From Acanthochlamys bracteata (lineage: Eukaryota; Streptophyta; Magnoliopsida; Pandanales; Velloziaceae), in NCBI GenBank assembly GCA_019914995.1, contig CM034126.1, positions 11,413,001 to 11,477,000 on the forward strand: 64,000 nucleotides of DNA, given 5' to 3'. Numbering within the stretch: position 1 is the stretch's first letter; every line of letters begins with the position of its first letter. Below are positions 61,501 to 64,000 of the stretch, in pieces. The position numbers and the translations under genes were made by a program. A model generated the notes under the pieces. That model was given only the letters and a program-made list of their open reading frames with translations. It was not told where the DNA came from and ran no database searches.

Positions 61501-62292
61501 CACAATCATGGGTAAGAAGATTTAATTTATTGGTGAGATTGTTGACAAAATTGTGCAGCTGAATTAAGTTTGTCCTTGTATACGTATAAAGTCTCGAGGA
61601 ATCATATTGCCTGGTCCGTACTTATCCCAATTCTTGAAGCAAGTTCTGCTTAGTTAGTTAGTTTGCTTCATTGAAAACAAGCAGTTTGCTAGTTTCTCAT
61701 TTAGCTTTACTGGTTTTTGGTTTTGCTTTTGTATTACTTAATATAGTAACATTTGAGGACAAAATGAACGATCTTGTTAGTGTACAATTTACCTTTTTTT
61801 TCGTAGATTTAATCAATTGCCAACAACTATGGACTTATATATGATATACACGCTAGCTAAATGTTTGTAGAATGATGATGAGCTTTATTCTTAGGAAGTT
61901 AGTGGACCAAATACTCGTTGAGCGAAACCTACTGGGTTCAAATTGTTTATCAGGTTCCTTATCTTCATGTGGATTTTTCAAGTAACTCTATTGACTATAT
62001 GATGGATACATGGATGTGTGTGTTAGTCAAGGGTCATAACTAATAGAATGATATTGAGCTTTATATATATTTTTTGACATCAATATATGCCTTTGCGACG
62101 TTAGAATTACATTGCATTCTGTGAGATTGTAGCCTTTGCTGTATTTAAAACAAGTCGCTGCGTTTCTCGCTTATGAAGTTGCTTCTTTTGAAATATTCTC
62201 CATAATCTATTTAAAACTTTTGATCTTTTTCAGAGGACGAGCAGTTTGAAGAAGACAAATCCCAGGTTGTCAAAGAGATTGCTTCCCTGTGA
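52554..62292 (+). CDS. MO25 / CAB39-like scaffold protein (11 exons, 335 aa)
   Basis: Armadillo-like helical scaffold that in animals and fungi binds STRAD and germinal-centre kinases; plant MO25 is thought to act with SIK1-type kinases in the MOB/NDR pathway. Exons: 52554-52673, 54306-54467, 54809-54927, 56190-56264, 57683-57776, 58943-59002, 60297-60365, 60506-60604, 60902-60949, 61050-61152, 62234-62292; total 1008 nt, all in frame, GT-AG. Length matches the family (~340). Landmarks: [20 protein letters not shown] at the start, [111 protein letters not shown], and [19 protein letters not shown] at the C-terminus. Introns 3 and 4 carry separate tandem duplications. Confidence 0.94.
55051..55274 (+). 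repeat. Direct repeat pair flanking telomere-like DNA in MO25 intron 3
   Basis: Copy 1 is 55051-55144 and copy 2 is 55182-55274. Both start GAGTGCCTTC and share GGAATCAAAAAAGCAACTTG and AGGGAAAATGTGAT. They differ by a few substitutions and one small deletion. Between them sits a telomere-like block, listed separately. Confidence 0.9.
55141..55180 (+). repeat. Interstitial telomere-like TTTAGGG block
   Basis: About 40 bases containing TTTAGGGTTCAGGG, TTTAGGGTATAGGG and TTTAGGGTATAG: three full plant telomere units (TTTAGGG) alternating with degenerate ones. It lies exactly between the two direct repeats in the third intron of MO25. Confidence 0.8.
56831..57625 (+). repeat. ~397-bp tandem duplication in MO25 intron 4
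   Basis: Copy 1 is about 56831-57227 and copy 2 about 57228-57625. Each begins ACCAAAATTCCTTGAT and ends near GTTTTAGTCGACC. The copies differ at about 20 scattered positions. Both keep an open frame of about 90 codons (shared [22 protein letters not shown]), open only because the copies are alike. The origin of the unit is unknown. Confidence 0.9.
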
Positions 62293-64000
62293 GCCACCAG
62301 GGGAAGAACATTTATATCTACTTCACCATGACCTTGCTATTTTTATTGCACTGGTATTTCTATCTAATATTTTTAAACAGCGGGAAGTGCTGCTTGTTTT
62401 AGACTTAGGCATTTGTGTCTTAGCAGTTATAACTAACAGGAGCCTCTTGTCAACATAAAGCATGGGCTTGTTGTATAAAAATAATTTTTATAGTGGGGGC
62501 AATTACAATTTACGGGAAGCTTTCTTCCTTTGCCAGAGAACAAAATCCTTGGCATTTCTCCAGGAAAACGTTATTTTCTCAATTTTCTCTTAAGACTCTT
62601 ATGAGTTGAAACAATTTTTGTTTTATATTTTAGTATCTGTTTGAGGTCAACAGATCGTGCCAACAACTGTCGAATGTTTGTTTGAAACTTTCTTGAACTC
62701 ATACTTTGTATAACTTGATCTTTTATTTAAACATACATGATGGTTTTCGTTTATAATAGTATGACGTACTCTTTTATGTATTCCATTCCATACCCATCTA
62801 TCCTTCGATGTACGGTGGATTAAACAGGCAAGATAAGAACTCGCTGCACTGCATTCTCACCGTTCTCTGCCGTTCTTACATTAAACCTACTCAGAGCCGA
62901 ACAGAGCAGCTAGCCTTATCTTCTCCTCTGCTGGATATCAAGTTCACTCTCTTCCGCTGCAGCAAATCGCAAATCGAATCACTCTTTCACCGCTAGCCAT
63001 GGTATAATAGAAGGATTTCCCAAACCATGTTTTGTCTGGTCATTGATTGAGTAATGTTCTTTGCGGCGGGTTCACAGTAGTAGTAAAACTAAAAGTGCGA
63101 CAGTAGTTGTTGCGTATTTGCAAATCGAGCAGGTTAGCTCAAGATCGACGCCCTCTTACCTCGCAAAAACAAGGTTTTGATTGACATCCTAATGTCTACA
63201 TCAATACCAACCCGCTAATTTGATTTTAAACCTCTTTCACCTGCATACTTAAGGTTTGGTTTGTAGTTATCACTTCCTAATTTTCTAGTTTAGTCGAATT
63301 TTCACTGCCTGGGTTAGGCTTTAGAACAGTATACAATCTTCAATAAACTACAAAAATTTGTATGTTGAGGCACTCGTCTTGGCTGCGGATGCTTTGTTTT
63401 TAGCATAGCTTTATTTGGATGCTATTGTAGCAATTATACTTGATTTTGAACTGTTTGATCTGAATAATCTTATTAATTGTCAAGGTTTTCTTCTCATATT
63501 TAGATTATAATTTGAAATACACGTGCAAACACATTGACACACTTTTGTCAACTCTTGTTCCTTCTAACCAAAAAAAAACTAACTTAATCCAGTGAAATAG
63601 AAAGCTAAAGGTTCAGCAACTCTACATTTCGTAATCAGTGATGGTTGTAGCCAAACTCCACTTGAGTGATGATATAGTCATCGTTCTACGTTTCTCTGAG
63701 ATAGTAGTCACAGTACTAAGTGAATTGCATTATTTCAATTTCAAATTGAAAATCTGATTGCTTGGTTATCAATATTTCGTAGGTTTGGGCTATTGACACA
63801 TTGCAACTTGTGTAAATTTCATGTATTCATTTTGTTCATTTTCTAAGATTAGATGGCTGGTCAAAGCTTTTTTTAAAATCAATATGCAGCTCAGGTCTAA
63901 CTTGTGTTTATGTTATATGAATTTATATCACATACTAGCAATTGGATTGCAATTTGAAGCTTGTTATCCATCTAGTGAGATGGCTGTTTTTTAGTCATTC
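62293..64000 (+). other. MO25 3' flank and possible start of a further gene
   Basis: The first few hundred bases should hold the MO25 3' untranslated region. Bases 62800-63180 are clearly less AT-rich than their surroundings. A good context GCTAGCCATGG at 62995 is followed by GTATAA, and later AGCAG|GTTAGC (63133) and AACAAG|GTTTTG (63174) look like splice borders. One frame of that second piece reads LKIDALLPRKNK. This could be the 5' end of a plus-strand gene running off the window, but I could not build a consistent model. Beyond 63200 nothing is recognised. Confidence 0.25.

Noticed and set aside
1-64000. CRISPR arrays, bacterial operons, rRNA genes or a large intact LTR element
   Set aside because: None seen: no regular spacer-repeat array, no rRNA landmarks and no reverse transcriptase, integrase or paired long terminal repeats could be read.

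Overview
The window is nuclear DNA from a flowering plant, most likely a eudicot. The genes are intron-rich with GT-AG splicing, introns and spacers are very AT-rich, and the proteins (DSK2-type ubiquilin, plant xanthine dehydrogenase, extensin, BIG BROTHER, an E-class PPR protein, MO25) are closest to plant family members as I remember them. No database was searched. Exon models were built by hand from reading frame, splice consensus and family resemblance.

Layout from left to right. 1-2655: spacer with one AT-rich repeat. 2656-7421 (-): ubiquilin/DSK2, seven exons. 7919-12660 (+): a decayed, unprocessed copy of a poly(A) polymerase/CCA-adding-enzyme-like gene. 14302-24834 (+): an apparently intact 14-exon xanthine dehydrogenase of about 1368 residues. 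25050-25812 (-): a broken extensin-like relic split by a 485-bp hAT-like MITE with an 8-bp target duplication. 29699-30622 (+): an intact single-exon extensin. 34372-40578 (-): a BIG BROTHER-type RING-H2 E3 ligase with a probable GC-AG intron. 45930-48898 (-): a tentative four-exon gene for an 85-residue membrane protein. 49343-51376 (-): a single-exon PPR gene resembling SLOW GROWTH 1. 52554-62292 (+): MO25/CAB39, 11 exons, with two separate tandem duplications in its introns, one carrying telomere-like DNA. 62293-64000: spacer, possibly the 5' end of another gene.

The genes do not form a pathway. They are ordinary housekeeping and developmental genes: ubiquitin shuttling and ligation, purine catabolism, cell wall, mitochondrial RNA editing and kinase scaffolding. 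I found no new multi-gene system. The points most worth a second look are the small-protein gene, the probable GC-AG intron and other splice-site ambiguities, the MITE inside the extensin relic, the interstitial telomere-like block, and a dispersed AT-rich repeat family with about a dozen copies in 64 kb.
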